A stretch of 64,000 bases of DNA from Chloroflexota bacterium (GTDB lineage: Bacteria > Chloroflexota > Anaerolineae > UBA1429): NCBI GenBank assembly GCA_019873625.1, contig JAIOAW010000014.1, positions 1 through 64,000 on the forward strand, read 5' to 3'. The notes under the pieces are model-generated. The model ran no database searches and was not told the origin of the DNA. It was given only the letters and a program-made list of their open reading frames with translations. A program made the position numbers and the translations under genes. This document shows positions 1-8,894 of the stretch, piece by piece. How positions within the stretch are numbered: the stretch's first letter is position 1; every line of letters begins with the position of its first letter.

Positions 1-594
1 CCTACTCAAACAGCCACGCCAACCAGCACGCCAACACCCACGGCGACCTGGACGGCTACGCCGACGGTAACCAGCACCCCAACGGCCACAGCCACGAATA
101 CGCCGACCCAAACATCTACGCCGACCCACACGCCCACCGCCACGGCCACGCCGACTCATACGCCAACAGCGACGAGCACCCCGACGCCAACGGCCACCTC
201 TACGCCGACGCCGACGGCGACGAGCACCCCTACTCAAACAGCCACGCCAACACCCACGGCGACCTGGACGGCTACGCCCACAGTAACCACCACGCCAACG
301 GCCACAGCCACGAATACGCCAACCCATACGCCCACCGCCACAGCAACCTGGACGCCTACGCCATCTCCCACGGCCACTCATACGCCCACCCCCACGAGCA
401 CCGGGACGCCTACCTTTACGCCGACCTTTACGACCACCCCAACCTCTACCCAAACCGCCACACCCACGTTGACGCAGACCCCTACCCTGACGCCGACGCC
501 TTCGGTTACGCCGCTCCCCACGCCCTCCACTACCGCCACACCCTTGCCCCCTCGCATCTGGTTAGCCCTGATCCTCCTTCAATGGGCGAGGTGA
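1..594 (+). CDS. C-terminal part of a Thr/Pro-rich secreted surface protein (5' end outside window)
   Basis: Frame 1 is open from the first base to a TGA at 592-594. It encodes about 180 residues of almost pure Thr-Pro with Ala, Ser, His and Asn (units such as TPTATPT, TPTHTPT, TWTATPT). Imperfect longer repeats share a core [13 protein letters not shown]. The tract ends in a short hydrophobic tail, [14 protein letters not shown]. Long Thr-Pro linkers followed by a short hydrophobic C-terminus are common in exported proteins of Chloroflexota. The linker is probably an extended, possibly O-glycosylated stalk, and the tail may be an anchoring or sorting signal; both points are inference. The catalytic or binding domain lies upstream of the window, so function cannot be assigned. 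The tract is coding low complexity, not a non-coding tandem repeat. Confidence 0.75.
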   Translation, partial: PTQTATPTSTPTPTATWTATPTVTSTPTATATNTPTQTSTPTHTPTATATPTHTPTATSTPTPTATSTPTPTATSTPTQTATPTPTATWTATPTVTTTPTATATNTPTHTPTATATWTPTPSPTATHTPTPTSTGTPTFTPTFTTTPTSTQTATPTLTQTPTLTPTPSVTPLPTPSTTATPLPPRIWLALILLQWAR

Positions 595-792
595 CGTACG
601 GCCGGCGGATGGCCTCCCTTCGAACCAACATCCCCAATAGGGCTTTCAAAGCCACGGCGTGGCTAATGGCCGCGAAATGTGTGGTATACTAAAGCACCGT
701 TTGGAAGGCAGGCTCGAAAGATTCGCCATAGTGGGATGGCTGAGGAGCGGCCATAGTCCATCCCCACCGAACGCAATGTGTGGAGGTGCTCT
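595..792 (+). other. Intergenic leader with an extended -10 promoter candidate and a hairpin
   Basis: No gene is seen here. TATACT at 685-690 is preceded by TGG, giving an extended -10 element without a recognisable -35. A stem follows, formed by 731-739 (GTGGGATGG) and 758-767 (CCATCCCCAC) with one bulged base. The Shine-Dalgarno GGAGGTG of the next gene starts at 782. No known riboswitch core was recognised. Confidence 0.35.
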
Positions 793-1179
793 ATGGAAAT
801 GTGCCTTTTCGTGCTCCGCGAGGTCGCTAAGGTGGACCGGCTTCTGCAGGCCTGGAATGCCGTGGGCCTGCAGGGAATCGCTGTTCTAGAGGGGGAGTGC
901 GTCGTGAAGCCCATCATGCCGCACGTGGGCGCGCGGCATGCCTTCGGCTTTCACGGCACGCGCCGCCTCGAGGAGCCGGAGTTGATCCTTCTCGGTGTGG
1001 CCCAGGAGAAGGCCCAAGTGGAGGCCTGCCTTGCCGCCACAGAGGAGATCGTCGGAAGCCTCTCTGAGCCAGGCCGGGGCCTCTTCCTCTCTTGGCCGCT
1101 GGCCGTCGCCAAGGGGTTGGCCGCACAAACCTCTGCCGATGACGCGCATTCCGAGGAGGGGGCCATATGGTCTGGGTAA
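793..1179 (+). CDS. PII-like small signalling protein
   Basis: 128 aa. The start at 793 is chosen over the in-frame 778 because GGAGGT lies 6-7 bases upstream of it. Residues 1-37 read like the first beta-alpha-beta unit of PII/ferredoxin-like proteins (LFVLREVAKVDRLLQAWNAVG, then a strand leading to GECV). Residues around 68-110 resemble the second half (ELILLGVAQEKAQVEACLAATEEIVG). No classical T-loop Tyr or Ser motif is visible, so this is a PII-like relative and not GlnB/GlnK. The 3' end overlaps the start of the cation antiporter gene by 13 bases, so the two are translationally coupled. PII proteins often bind the transporter encoded beside them (GlnK-AmtB, SbtB-SbtA); control of the antiporter is therefore a reasonable inference. 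The fold is deduced by eye only. Confidence 0.55.
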   Translation: MEMCLFVLREVAKVDRLLQAWNAVGLQGIAVLEGECVVKPIMPHVGARHAFGFHGTRRLEEPELILLGVAQEKAQVEACLAATEEIVGSLSEPGRGLFLSWPLAVAKGLAAQTSADDAHSEEGAIWSG

Positions 1180-2162
1180 CCTTTGTCCTCAGCGCGGCGG
1201 TGGTGGTGCTCGCGGCCATCAAACTGGCCGATTACGGTGATGTGATCAGCGCGCGCACGGGCTTGGGCGGGATGTTCATCGGCACCATATTTATGGCGGC
1301 GGCCACCTCGCTCCCGGAGTTGCTCACGGCCGCGAATGCCATCCGCAACGGGGTGATCTCCCTCACCGTGGGCGATATTTTCGGCAGCAGTATGTTCAAT
1401 ATGTTCCTCATCGCCCTGATCGACCTCGCCTTTCACCATATGCGCGTGTTGCGGCGCGTGGCCATCAGCCATGCGATGAGCGCGGGGCTGGCCGTCTTTA
1501 TGATGACTATGGCGATGTTTTTCATCCTTGCTGACCTGAATATCACCCTCGGCTGGGTGGGGTTGGATAGTCTCCTCCTCATCGCGGGCTACCTATTCGG
1601 GATGTGGCTCATCCGCAACAGCCGCTTCTCGCTCGCCGTGGAAGCGGAGGCCGTGGATGAGGCCGCACTCGCTCAGATGATCAGCCTGCGCCGGGCCGTG
1701 CTGGGCTATTTGGTCTGCGCCGGGATTTTGGTCGGGGTAACGCCCATTATGGTGCGCAGTGCCATCGGCATCACGGAGGTTACGGGGCTGACGAGCGGCC
1801 TGGTGGGCGTGATCCTCGTCGCCATCGTAACCTCTCTGCCGGAGGCGGTTACGACGGTGGCTGCGGTCAAAATCGGCGCGTTCGATTTGGCCGTCGGCAA
1901 TTTGTTCGGCAGCAACATCTTTAATATGGCCATCCTGGCCTTGATAGACGTGTTTTACACAGGGGGCAGCCTTCTTGCGCAAGTCAACCCCACGATGGTG
2001 CTTGCGGGGATGATCGGCCTGGTGATGACGGCCCTGGCGGGGTTGGGCAATCTGGCGGGCGTGGAACGGCGCGTGGGCATTATAGAGATTGATGCCCTGG
2101 CCATCATCCTGGCCTATGGGCTGGGGATGTGGTTCCTCATCCAGCGGGGGTTGGTGCACTGA
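1167..2162 (+). CDS. Sodium/calcium (CaCA family) antiporter
   Basis: 331 aa integral membrane protein with about ten hydrophobic segments in two homologous halves. Each half carries the CaCA alpha-repeat signature: a TSLPEL motif followed by GDIFGSSMFN in the first half, and TSLPEA followed by GNLFGSNIFN in the second. These repeats form the ion-binding site in YrbG/NCX-type exchangers, which expel Ca2+ in exchange for Na+ or H+. Length fits the prokaryotic YrbG type. The second half is preceded by a cytoplasmic stretch around residues 150-180 rich in Glu and Asp. The gene begins inside the 3' end of the PII-like gene. Which cation is transported cannot be told from sequence. Confidence 0.9.
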   Translation: MVWVTFVLSAAVVVLAAIKLADYGDVISARTGLGGMFIGTIFMAAATSLPELLTAANAIRNGVISLTVGDIFGSSMFNMFLIALIDLAFHHMRVLRRVAISHAMSAGLAVFMMTMAMFFILADLNITLGWVGLDSLLLIAGYLFGMWLIRNSRFSLAVEAEAVDEAALAQMISLRRAVLGYLVCAGILVGVTPIMVRSAIGITEVTGLTSGLVGVILVAIVTSLPEAVTTVAAVKIGAFDLAVGNLFGSNIFNMAILALIDVFYTGGSLLAQVNPTMVLAGMIGLVMTALAGLGNLAGVERRVGIIEIDALAIILAYGLGMWFLIQRGLVH

Positions 2163-2175
2163 GAGGGAAGGGTCC

Positions 2176-2208
2176 ATCCTCCCGCAGGCTTGGTGCCTGC
2201 GGGAGGAT
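2176..2208. terminator. Bidirectional terminator-like hairpin between convergent genes
   Basis: A perfect 14-bp stem (ATCCTCCCGCAGGC at 2176-2189, complement at 2195-2208) has a TTGGT loop and is followed by TTTATGTT. It sits between the convergent ends of the antiporter and hydratase genes. The core CCTCCCGCAGG recurs in the hairpin at 56589-56625. Confidence 0.65.
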
Positions 2209-2218
2209 TTATGTTCCT

Positions 2219-2998
2219 CTAGACGAACGCCTTTTCCACCACGCCGAGGGTAGAAAATTCGGCGCGGTAGGTGGACCCTTGGGCAATGGGCAAGATGGGC
2301 GTGAGCGTGCCTGTCATCACGATATCCCCAGCGCGGAGCGAACGGCCGCGTTCGGCGAGTTTGGCCGCGAGCCAGAGGACGGCCTTGGCCGGGTGCCCCA
2401 TCGCCGCCTCGCCCTTGCCGCGGGCGATCTCTTGGCCATCCTGGTAGAGGATGACCTCCTCGTTGAGGAGGTCCACCTTCTCCGGCGCCACCCAGCCGAT
2501 GCCCCCCAACACGATGCGCGCCGAAAAGCCGTTATCGGCAAAAAAGTCAGGGTAGGGGCACTTCCAATCTTTGATGCGCGCATCGCAGATTTCAAACGAG
2601 GCCCGCACCCCCTCGGTGGCCCCTAGCACCCGCTCGACGGTCAATCCCTGGCCGCTCAAGGGCGCGCCCAGTTTGAAGGCGATTTCGCACTCGATGCGCG
2701 GGGCGATGAGTTGGCTCATCTCAAACGCGCCGCCATTTTCCAGCACCATACTCTCCAGCAGATAGCCATAGGTCGAATCGGGCAAGCCCATCCGCTCGCG
2801 GACGGGGATGTTCGTGAACCCCACCTTGTAGCCCACCAGCCGTTCACCCGCCGCGAGGCGCGCTTGGATGTTCGCCTCGCAGATGGTATGTGCGGCCTCC
2901 AGGGTCAGCCCGCCGGGCACCAGGTCAGAGAGCGGCCCGATGGGGATGCGCTCCCTTTCTGCGCGGATGAGGATTTCACGTTCGCGTTCGTACGCCAC
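2219..2998 (-). CDS. 2-keto-4-pentenoate hydratase / fumarylacetoacetate hydrolase-superfamily enzyme
   Basis: 259 aa. The GTG start at 2998 is chosen because AGGAGG (3005-3010) lies six bases upstream; a longer in-frame extension to 3076 has no such site. Recognisable MhpD/FAH-type features are the KVGF segment near residue 65, a PRIECEIAFKLG strand carrying the acidic metal ligands near residues 105-115, and DARIKDWK further on. Enzymes of this group add water to, or decarboxylate, short 2-oxo-enoates from aromatic meta-cleavage or sugar-acid breakdown using Mg2+ or Mn2+. The upstream sulfatase stop codon (3010-3012) overlaps this gene's Shine-Dalgarno, so the two are tightly coupled. The exact substrate is unknown; no other aromatic-catabolism gene is nearby. 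Confidence 0.8.
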   Translation of the reverse strand: MAYEREREILIRAERERIPIGPLSDLVPGGLTLEAAHTICEANIQARLAAGERLVGYKVGFTNIPVRERMGLPDSTYGYLLESMVLENGGAFEMSQLIAPRIECEIAFKLGAPLSGQGLTVERVLGATEGVRASFEICDARIKDWKCPYPDFFADNGFSARIVLGGIGWVAPEKVDLLNEEVILYQDGQEIARGKGEAAMGHPAKAVLWLAAKLAERGRSLRAGDIVMTGTLTPILPIAQGSTYRAEFSTLGVVEKAFV

Positions 2999-3009
2999 TG
3001 GGAACCTCC

Positions 3010-4383
3010 TTATCGTGTGGAATGCGTAGGATGGGTGGTGGTGCCGCGCAGGCGCGGCAGCCAATACTCCGCCCAACGGCGCTCGATATCGGCGCGCCAG
3101 GCCTCCGCGAGGGCCTTGAGTTCGGCGGTCAACTCGGGGTAAGCGTCGGCGAGGTTGTGGCGCTCGCCCATATCCACCTCCAGGTCCGAAAGGTGAACGT
3201 CATCCTCCGGCGGCGCGCCCTCCACAAGTTGGCCCTTGAGCACGAGTTTCCATTTGCCTCGGCGCACGGCCGTCTGCGCCTCCATCTCCCAAAAGATCGT
3301 GCGTTCGGGCATCGGTCGGCCCTGGGCGACGTAGGGCCACAGATCAAGGCCATCTATCGCATAGCGGCTGGGGTCGCCCCCCGCCAAACGGATGACCGTG
3401 GGGAAGATGTCCATCGCGGCGCACGGCGCCGTAAAGACCTGGCCAGCGGGGATGTGCCCCGGCCAGTACATAATGCCCGGCGAGCGGATGCCCCCCTCAT
3501 ACAAACTGAACTTGTGCCCTTTGAGGAGGCCCGCCGACCCGCCGTAATAGGGGTCCGGCGTGCCATCCAACCAGTTCCGTGCCTCGCGCGAGGGGCCGTT
3601 GTCGGACATAAAGAAGATGAACGTCTCCTCAAGGAGGCCCTGGCGTTCCAGTTCATCTACGATGGCTCCCACGCCGTCATCCACGGCGCTCAACATCGCC
3701 GCCATAATGCGCCGATCGGGGGCGAGGTGAGGGAAGCGATCCACATACTTTTTGGGGGCGTGCATCGGGTAATGCGGCGCGTTCCAGGGCACGTAGAGGA
3801 AGAAGGGAGCCTTGTTTTGGGCTGCCCGGCGGATCCAGCCCACGGCGCGGTCGGTGATGAGGTCGGTGAAATACTCGCCGTTCAACCAGATTTCGCGGTT
3901 ATTCTCCCACAGGTCGTGCAGGGGGTTCGTGCCACCCGAAAGGCCCCAATAAAAGATGTGGGAATAGTAGTCAATGCACCCGGCCATAAACCCGAACCAG
4001 TCATCGAACCCGTGGTTATGGGGGCGGCAGCCCTCGGCCAGGCCCAAGTGCCATTTGCCGATCATCGCCGTTTGGTAGCCCAATTTCTTGAGTTCGCTAG
4101 AGAGCGTGGGCACCTCGGCGAGGAGGCCGCTCGCCGTGCGGTGGCCCGCCAAAATGGCCCGCACACCGGCATTTGCCGGATAGCGCCCCGTGAGGAGCGA
4201 GGCGCGCGAGGGTGAACAGACGGGGCTGTTGGAATACCAATCGGTAAAGCGCACACCGTTTGCCGCCAACCGATCCAAATGGGGCGTGCGGAAATCGGTA
4301 GCCCCCATACAAGAAAGGTCGGCATATCCTTGGTCATCGGTGAGAAAGAGGATGATATTCGGCCGCTGGCCCGGCTCCGCCAT
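3010..4383 (-). CDS. Sulfatase (type I, formylglycine-dependent)
   Basis: 457 aa. The ATG at 4383 is preceded by AAGGAGG (4392-4398), which excludes the longer open frame running into argJ. Residues 8-17 ([10 protein letters not shown]) supply the metal-binding Asp pair. C56-S-P-S-R followed by ASLLTGR is the formylglycine signature: Cys56 must be oxidised by a sulfatase-modifying enzyme before the protein is active. The central SDNGPS and the later KGHK segment fit the remaining metal and sulfate ligands. Length is typical of arylsulfatase/choline-sulfatase relatives. No signal peptide is apparent, suggesting a cytoplasmic role. It is first in an operon with the hydratase. Substrate specificity cannot be read from the sequence. 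Confidence 0.9.
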   Translation of the reverse strand: MAEPGQRPNIILFLTDDQGYADLSCMGATDFRTPHLDRLAANGVRFTDWYSNSPVCSPSRASLLTGRYPANAGVRAILAGHRTASGLLAEVPTLSSELKKLGYQTAMIGKWHLGLAEGCRPHNHGFDDWFGFMAGCIDYYSHIFYWGLSGGTNPLHDLWENNREIWLNGEYFTDLITDRAVGWIRRAAQNKAPFFLYVPWNAPHYPMHAPKKYVDRFPHLAPDRRIMAAMLSAVDDGVGAIVDELERQGLLEETFIFFMSDNGPSREARNWLDGTPDPYYGGSAGLLKGHKFSLYEGGIRSPGIMYWPGHIPAGQVFTAPCAAMDIFPTVIRLAGGDPSRYAIDGLDLWPYVAQGRPMPERTIFWEMEAQTAVRRGKWKLVLKGQLVEGAPPEDDVHLSDLEVDMGERHNLADAYPELTAELKALAEAWRADIERRWAEYWLPRLRGTTTHPTHSTR

Positions 4384-4423
4384 AGCGCATACCCTCCTTT
4401 CGGTGAAGCGCTCCTGCGCGTAG

Positions 4424-4452
4424 AGTGTACCCGATGCGCTATGGCGGAGCAA
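4424..4452 (-). promoter_or_regulatory. Promoter candidate for the sulfatase-hydratase operon
   Basis: Read on the minus strand: TTGCTC (4452-4447), 17 bp, TACACT (4429-4424), about 35 bases before the sulfatase ATG. It lies back to back with the argJ promoter. Confidence 0.45.
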
Positions 4453-4464
4453 ATCGCTCGGAAA

Positions 4465-4494
4465 TTGACAGGCCCGCCCCTCGCGCCTTATACT
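4465..4494 (+). promoter_or_regulatory. argJ promoter
   Basis: TTGACA (4465-4470), 18 bp, TATACT (4489-4494), giving a leader of roughly 30 bases before the ATG at 4529. Confidence 0.7.
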
Positions 4495-4528
4495 CGGCCC
4501 GATAATGCCTGCGGATGAGGAGAGGGGT

Positions 4529-5758
4529 ATGATCCAACTCGAAGACCTTCCCCACGGGAGTGTCACGACGCCGCGCGGCTTTCGCGCGGCGGGCGTGGCC
4601 TGTGGCTTGAAAAAGAATAACGCGCTTGACCTGGCCCTGGTGGCCGCTGAGGTGCCCTGTGTGGCGGCGGCCCTATTCACCACGAACCGCGTCCAGGCGG
4701 CGCCCGTCCTGTACGATAAGCGCGTACTCGCCCAGAATGCGAGCGGCCTGCGGGGCGTGGTCATCAACAGCGGTTGTGCCAACGCCTGCACGGGCGAGCA
4801 AGGCGTGCGCGATGCCGAAGCCACCGCCCAGGGCGCGGCCTCGCGCCTCGGCGGGCAGGTGGGCGATTATATGGTGATGTCTACCGGGGTCATCGGCCAA
4901 CACCTGCCGATGGAAAAGATCCTGCGCGGCATCGAACTGGCCTCCGGCGCGCTTTCTGCCGACGAATCTGCCGGCCACGAGGCGGCGCGCGCCATTATGA
5001 CCACCGACACGCGCCCCAAAGAGGCGGCGGTGCGCGTCCACTGGGAGGGCGGCTCCTGCCTCATCGCGGGGATGGCCAAGGGGTCGGGGATGATCCACCC
5101 CCAGTTGGCCACGATGCTTTGCCTCATCACCACCGACGCGCGGCTGACCCCGGAGGTCGCTCAACAGGCCCTGCACCAGGCCGCCGAGGTGAGTTTGAAC
5201 CGTGTAACGGTGGATGGCGACACGAGCACGAACGATACAGCGCTCCTTATGGCGAGCGGCCTTGCCGAGATGCCTCTCCTCGCCGCGCCCCAAGGAGAGG
5301 CCTACGAGGCCTTTGTGCAGGGCCTAAAGGCCGTGATGGTCGCATTGGCCAAGGCCATCGCGCGCGATGGGGAAGGGGCCAGCCATTTCATCGAGATTAC
5401 CGTGCGCGGCGCGCCCAGCGAGGCCGAGGCCAAACAGGTGGCCAAGGCCATCGCCCATTCGCCCTTGGTCAAGACGGCCATCTACGGGCAAGATGCGAAC
5501 TGGGGGCGCATCGTCTGCGCGGCGGGGTATAGCGGCGTGCCCGTTGAGCCGGAACGTATGCGCGTGTGGCTGGGAGATTTGGAACTCTTTCGCGAGGGCA
5601 GGCCCTACCATGTGGACGAGGTGCGCGCCAAAGAGATCTTGGCCCAGCCGGATGTGCAGATTACGCTCGATTTGCAGATGGGCCAAGCAGAGGCCACCGT
5701 GTGGACCTGCGACCTGACGCACCGCTACATTGATATCAACGCCCACTACCGCACTTAG
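4529..5758 (+). CDS. argJ: Bifunctional glutamate N-acetyltransferase / ornithine acetyltransferase
   Basis: 409 aa. The ATG at 4529 is preferred to the in-frame ATG at 4505 because GAGGAGAGG (4517-4525) immediately precedes it. ArgJ transfers the acetyl group of N-acetylornithine to glutamate (cyclic arginine pathway) and may also make N-acetylglutamate from acetyl-CoA. Signatures are [14 protein letters not shown] (residues 76-89), MSTGVIG (117-123) and [14 protein letters not shown] (184-197). The last contains the Ala-Thr bond, about A194/T195, at which the precursor cleaves itself into alpha and beta chains; the new N-terminal Thr is the nucleophile. Length is normal. No other arg gene is adjacent, so it is transcribed alone and ends at a strong terminator. 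Confidence 0.95.
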   Translation: MIQLEDLPHGSVTTPRGFRAAGVACGLKKNNALDLALVAAEVPCVAAALFTTNRVQAAPVLYDKRVLAQNASGLRGVVINSGCANACTGEQGVRDAEATAQGAASRLGGQVGDYMVMSTGVIGQHLPMEKILRGIELASGALSADESAGHEAARAIMTTDTRPKEAAVRVHWEGGSCLIAGMAKGSGMIHPQLATMLCLITTDARLTPEVAQQALHQAAEVSLNRVTVDGDTSTNDTALLMASGLAEMPLLAAPQGEAYEAFVQGLKAVMVALAKAIARDGEGASHFIEITVRGAPSEAEAKQVAKAIAHSPLVKTAIYGQDANWGRIVCAAGYSGVPVEPERMRVWLGDLELFREGRPYHVDEVRAKEILAQPDVQITLDLQMGQAEATVWTCDLTHRYIDINAHYRT

Positions 5759-5772
5759 AACTGTGGCCGGAA

Positions 5773-5806
5773 GGGGGCGGCTCAAAAGGCCGCCCCCTCC
5801 TTTTTT
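5773..5806 (+). terminator. Rho-independent terminator after argJ
   Basis: GGGGGCGGC (5773-5781), a 7-nt loop, GCCGCCCCC (5789-5797), then TCC and six T residues. The T run overlaps the stop codon end of the convergent GH127 gene. Confidence 0.9.
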
Positions 5807-7682
5807 ATCCCTCCAGCCAGGGGAACTCAGTTACGCGCAGGTTGGTAGCCCCGTAAGGGATGAGCGAGACCTCTTCCAAGGGTTCTTCGGTATGCACCGG
5901 GCTGAAGGGCAAGGGGCCGGCGGCGTGATGCTCCAATTGCCACGAGGGGAGCCGCCGGGCTAGGGCGCGGGCCGAGAGCGGGGCGCCATCCGGAGAGAAA
6001 GGGCAGTGCCCAAGCGGGCGCCGTGTAAACGTGAGGGCCTTTTCCGGCGCGGCAGGGTCCAAGGCGAGGGCATAGTTCCAGGGCGTGGTGGGGTACACCT
6101 CCCAATCGGCATGGGGCGGTTCGCCCCGCAAAAGGCGCCACTCCTCGCCGATGCGCAGGCTATAGACGAGCGGGCCGCGATGGATGGCGATGCTGTGATG
6201 GTAGCGGTGTTCCACGCGCACGCCCATAGGGAGGCATAAGGTAAGGGTCTCGCCGCCCCGCCAAAGCCGTTCGAAGGTGGCAAAGCGCCCCGCTTGGAGG
6301 GCGACGAGGTCCCCTTCGGGCGCGACGGCCCGTGGCGAGGTGCACCAGCCCGGCACGCGCAGATGCAGCGCGAACCGCACCGGCCGTTCAACGCTCACCG
6401 TGAAACGTAAGGTATCCTCAAAGGGGTATTCCGTATCCAGAGAGATGCGGACGGGCACGCCGCGAACCTCGGCGTGCACTTGGCTGGGGGCATAGGCCAC
6501 GGCGGCCAGGCCGCCATCGGGCGAACGCATCCAGAGGTGAGCGGCGAATTTGGGCCAGCCTTGGTGCATATTTGCCGTGCAGCAGCCAAAATTCGGTTCT
6601 AGGCCAAAGATGTTCGCGTCAGGGCCGTTGCTCGTGTAGATGCGGTCGTCGGCGACGCAGCAGATGACCTGGTTGGCCTGCTGGTCATATTGGTGCGCCC
6701 ACATATCCGGCGAGAAGGTGGCCGGCAGGGCATTGAAGGCGATGCGTTCCAGGCGGTCGCCCAGGGCCGGCTCCCCCAGGATGCTCAAGAGGACCTCGAG
6801 CGAGAAGAGATACTCCACCACGGCGCAGAGTTCCGTTCCTTGGGAGGGGTTCAGCCCGGCATAGTGCTCATCCCCCGTAAAGACGCCGGTGGCCTGGCCG
6901 TGATAGGCATCCAGGCGTTCCATACTGAGGAGGGCGGCCTCGCGATCGGCCGCATCGCCCGATTGGCGGTACCACACGCCGGGCGCTTTGATGCCCATCG
7001 CCCCGTTGACCACGTGCGTCGCAAGGGTGCACTGGTCGCGCGGAGTGCGTTCGCGGTAGGGGAACTCGACCCAGTGCGCGCGCCAATCGTACCCCTGGGC
7101 GTGCACCTTGGCGGCCAAAGGCAAGAGCCAAGGCTCGTGCGTCTTTTCATAGAGCCAGTGTATGCTGAGGACCAAATCGGCCCAGCGATACTGCCCCCAC
7201 ACAAAGAGAGGGCGCTCGTCGAGGAGGGCATCCAGTTTGCGCAGGAAGCGCAGCATAGCCGGGAGAGCGCGAGGCTCATCAGCAACCTCAGTATATTGCC
7301 TCAGGGCTTTTAGGAAGATGAACACCGGCCACGGGTCATAGGGCTGATAGCGCCCTTTGGCCAGGTCTTGAATGGGGCCAAGCCAACCATCGGCCTGTTG
7401 ATGGGCAAGGATATAATCCACCCAACGGCTCACCTTGGCCTGGAGGCGGGCATCTTTCAACAGGTAGGCGAGCGGGACGAGGCCATCTAGCCAGTAGGGG
7501 CCGCGCTCCCAACCCTCGGCGTCCCCGCCGATCCAGGCGCTTCGGGCCACATCGGGCCAGAATTCGTCCAAATGGCCGCTCAGGCCTTCGGCCTGAATGC
7601 GGAGTTGGTTGGCCAGCCAACCCTGCGGGCTAATGCTCCCCAAAGGGAGCGGCTCGAAAGCCAAGGGCAAGAGAGAGGTCAT
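5805..7682 (-). CDS. Glycoside hydrolase family 127-type protein (beta-L-arabinofuranosidase-like, DUF1680)
   Basis: 625 aa with no signal peptide. The alpha/alpha toroid signature SQGTELCAVVEYLFSLE is clear. In the characterised GH127 enzyme HypBA1 a Glu-x-Cys pair and a later Cys-Cys pair bind zinc, and one of those Cys is the nucleophile. Here the equivalents are E284, C286, C367 and C368 (NFGCC), and E272 in GDEHYAG probably corresponds to the acid/base. All catalytic residues are therefore present. Family members remove terminal beta-L-arabinofuranose from plant-type glycans, but related GH146 and uncharacterised members vary in specificity. GGAGAAAGACG precedes the ATG. It lies 10 bases downstream of the M20 hydrolase gene, probably in the same transcript. 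Confidence 0.85.
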   Translation of the reverse strand: MTSLLPLAFEPLPLGSISPQGWLANQLRIQAEGLSGHLDEFWPDVARSAWIGGDAEGWERGPYWLDGLVPLAYLLKDARLQAKVSRWVDYILAHQQADGWLGPIQDLAKGRYQPYDPWPVFIFLKALRQYTEVADEPRALPAMLRFLRKLDALLDERPLFVWGQYRWADLVLSIHWLYEKTHEPWLLPLAAKVHAQGYDWRAHWVEFPYRERTPRDQCTLATHVVNGAMGIKAPGVWYRQSGDAADREAALLSMERLDAYHGQATGVFTGDEHYAGLNPSQGTELCAVVEYLFSLEVLLSILGEPALGDRLERIAFNALPATFSPDMWAHQYDQQANQVICCVADDRIYTSNGPDANIFGLEPNFGCCTANMHQGWPKFAAHLWMRSPDGGLAAVAYAPSQVHAEVRGVPVRISLDTEYPFEDTLRFTVSVERPVRFALHLRVPGWCTSPRAVAPEGDLVALQAGRFATFERLWRGGETLTLCLPMGVRVEHRYHHSIAIHRGPLVYSLRIGEEWRLLRGEPPHADWEVYPTTPWNYALALDPAAPEKALTFTRRPLGHCPFSPDGAPLSARALARRLPSWQLEHHAAGPLPFSPVHTEEPLEEVSLIPYGATNLRVTEFPWLEG

Positions 7683-7692
7683 CGTCTTTCTC

Positions 7693-8874
7693 CTAACTCA
7701 AAAGGTGCACCGCCAGGGCGGCGTACACTTGGGCGGCGGATTCGATATCGCGCAGGCGCACTTGCTCATCCACAGTATGGGCGAAGCGTTCTTCCCCCGG
7801 CCCAAACCCGATGGTGGGGATGCCCGCCACGCCCATCGTATAGACGCCATCGGTAGAAAAATCCCACCGCACCAAGCGGGGGGCAAAGCCCAGTTCCGCT
7901 TCGACGACGCGCGAGGCGGCCACGAGGAGGGGATCGTCCTCCGAGATCATCCAGAAAGGGAAGGATTGCGGGGCCTCCACCGGCAGGCCCGTGTAGGTGG
8001 TGGCGCGGTAGGGGGGCATCTCCACGGTGGCCTTGATCCCCTCCCGCGTGAGGACGCGGCGCAATTCGGCCAGGGCCTTGGCCTCCGTCTCGCCAAGGGT
8101 CAGGCGGCGGTCAATGGTCAGGGTGCACACGTCGGGGATGACGTTGCGGCTCCCGGCCTCGGCATGGATGGACGTTACGGCGACCGTCCCTTTGCCCAGA
8201 AAGGGGTCTTGGTTGAACTGGGGGGCGAGGAGCGCCAACCCCACGATAAAGCGCGAGGCCTCATAGATGGCGTTGACGCCCCGCTCGGGCGCGGAGGCGT
8301 GGGCGGCGCGCCCTTCAATGGTTACTGCGAATTCGATGCGCCCCCTTTGGCCGCGGGCAATCTGCAAATCGGTCGGCTCTCCCAAAATGACCCAATCGGG
8401 CCTCAAGCCCCCCTCTTCGACGATGTGCCGCACGGCCAGGCCCTCGCAAGGCTCCTCTTGCACCACCGCGGCGACATAGAGCGCACCGCGTAAAGCGGCC
8501 CCTCGGCGCGCGAGGAGGCCCCCCGCGTGCACCATCGCGGCCAGGGCGCCCTTCATATCGGCGGCGCCTCGCCCGTAAAGGATGCCGTTCACCACCTCGC
8601 CGCCGAAGGGCGGGTGCTCCCAACGCGCGGGGTTCTCCACGCCGACGGTATCCATATGGGCATCGAAGAGGAGGCGCTTGCCCCCTTCGGGGCCGACGCG
8701 CCCGATGACGTTGCCCATCGCATCGGTATGCACGGCGTCATAGCCCAGGCAGCGCATCTCCTCGGCCACCAAGGCGGCCACGGCGCCCTCTTGGGTAGAG
8801 GGGCTGGGCGTTTGCACCAGGCGCTGGGCGAATTGGATGAGCGCATCCCGTTCATTCGGTGTGAGAGGGGGCAT
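7693..8874 (-). CDS. M20-family metallohydrolase (YgeY/ArgE/DapE type)
   Basis: 393 aa. Di-zinc ligands are visible: H73 and D75 in FDAHMDTVG, D106 in GRGAADMKG, and the E140-E141 pair followed by PCEG. A dimerisation domain with RAAHAS and GSRNVIPD is inserted centrally. The motif set is closest to the YgeY branch, often annotated as selenium-metabolism hydrolase, with ArgE and DapE as alternatives. Family reactions are hydrolysis of N-acyl or dipeptide amide bonds. AAGGAG precedes the ATG by eight bases. It begins 20 bases after the sugar transferase gene and is followed closely by the GH127 gene. The selenium link is known only by genomic association in other bacteria; here selD lies far away at 35 kb. 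Confidence 0.8.
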   Translation of the reverse strand: MPPLTPNERDALIQFAQRLVQTPSPSTQEGAVAALVAEEMRCLGYDAVHTDAMGNVIGRVGPEGGKRLLFDAHMDTVGVENPARWEHPPFGGEVVNGILYGRGAADMKGALAAMVHAGGLLARRGAALRGALYVAAVVQEEPCEGLAVRHIVEEGGLRPDWVILGEPTDLQIARGQRGRIEFAVTIEGRAAHASAPERGVNAIYEASRFIVGLALLAPQFNQDPFLGKGTVAVTSIHAEAGSRNVIPDVCTLTIDRRLTLGETEAKALAELRRVLTREGIKATVEMPPYRATTYTGLPVEAPQSFPFWMISEDDPLLVAASRVVEAELGFAPRLVRWDFSTDGVYTMGVAGIPTIGFGPGEERFAHTVDEQVRLRDIESAAQVYAALAVHLLS

Positions 8875-8894
8875 CGCAACGTCTCCTTTCGGGC

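Noticed and set aside
1-545. Possible tandem repeat array or CRISPR-like structure
   Set aside because: The repetition follows codons for Thr-Pro in one open frame to a stop; there are no constant repeats with unique spacers.
731-767. Riboswitch before the PII-like gene
   Set aside because: Only a single bulged stem is visible; no conserved aptamer core was recognised.
3022-4215. 397-codon open frame on the plus strand
   Set aside because: It is the antisense of the sulfatase gene, without family features or ribosome site; GC-rich coding often opens the opposite strand.
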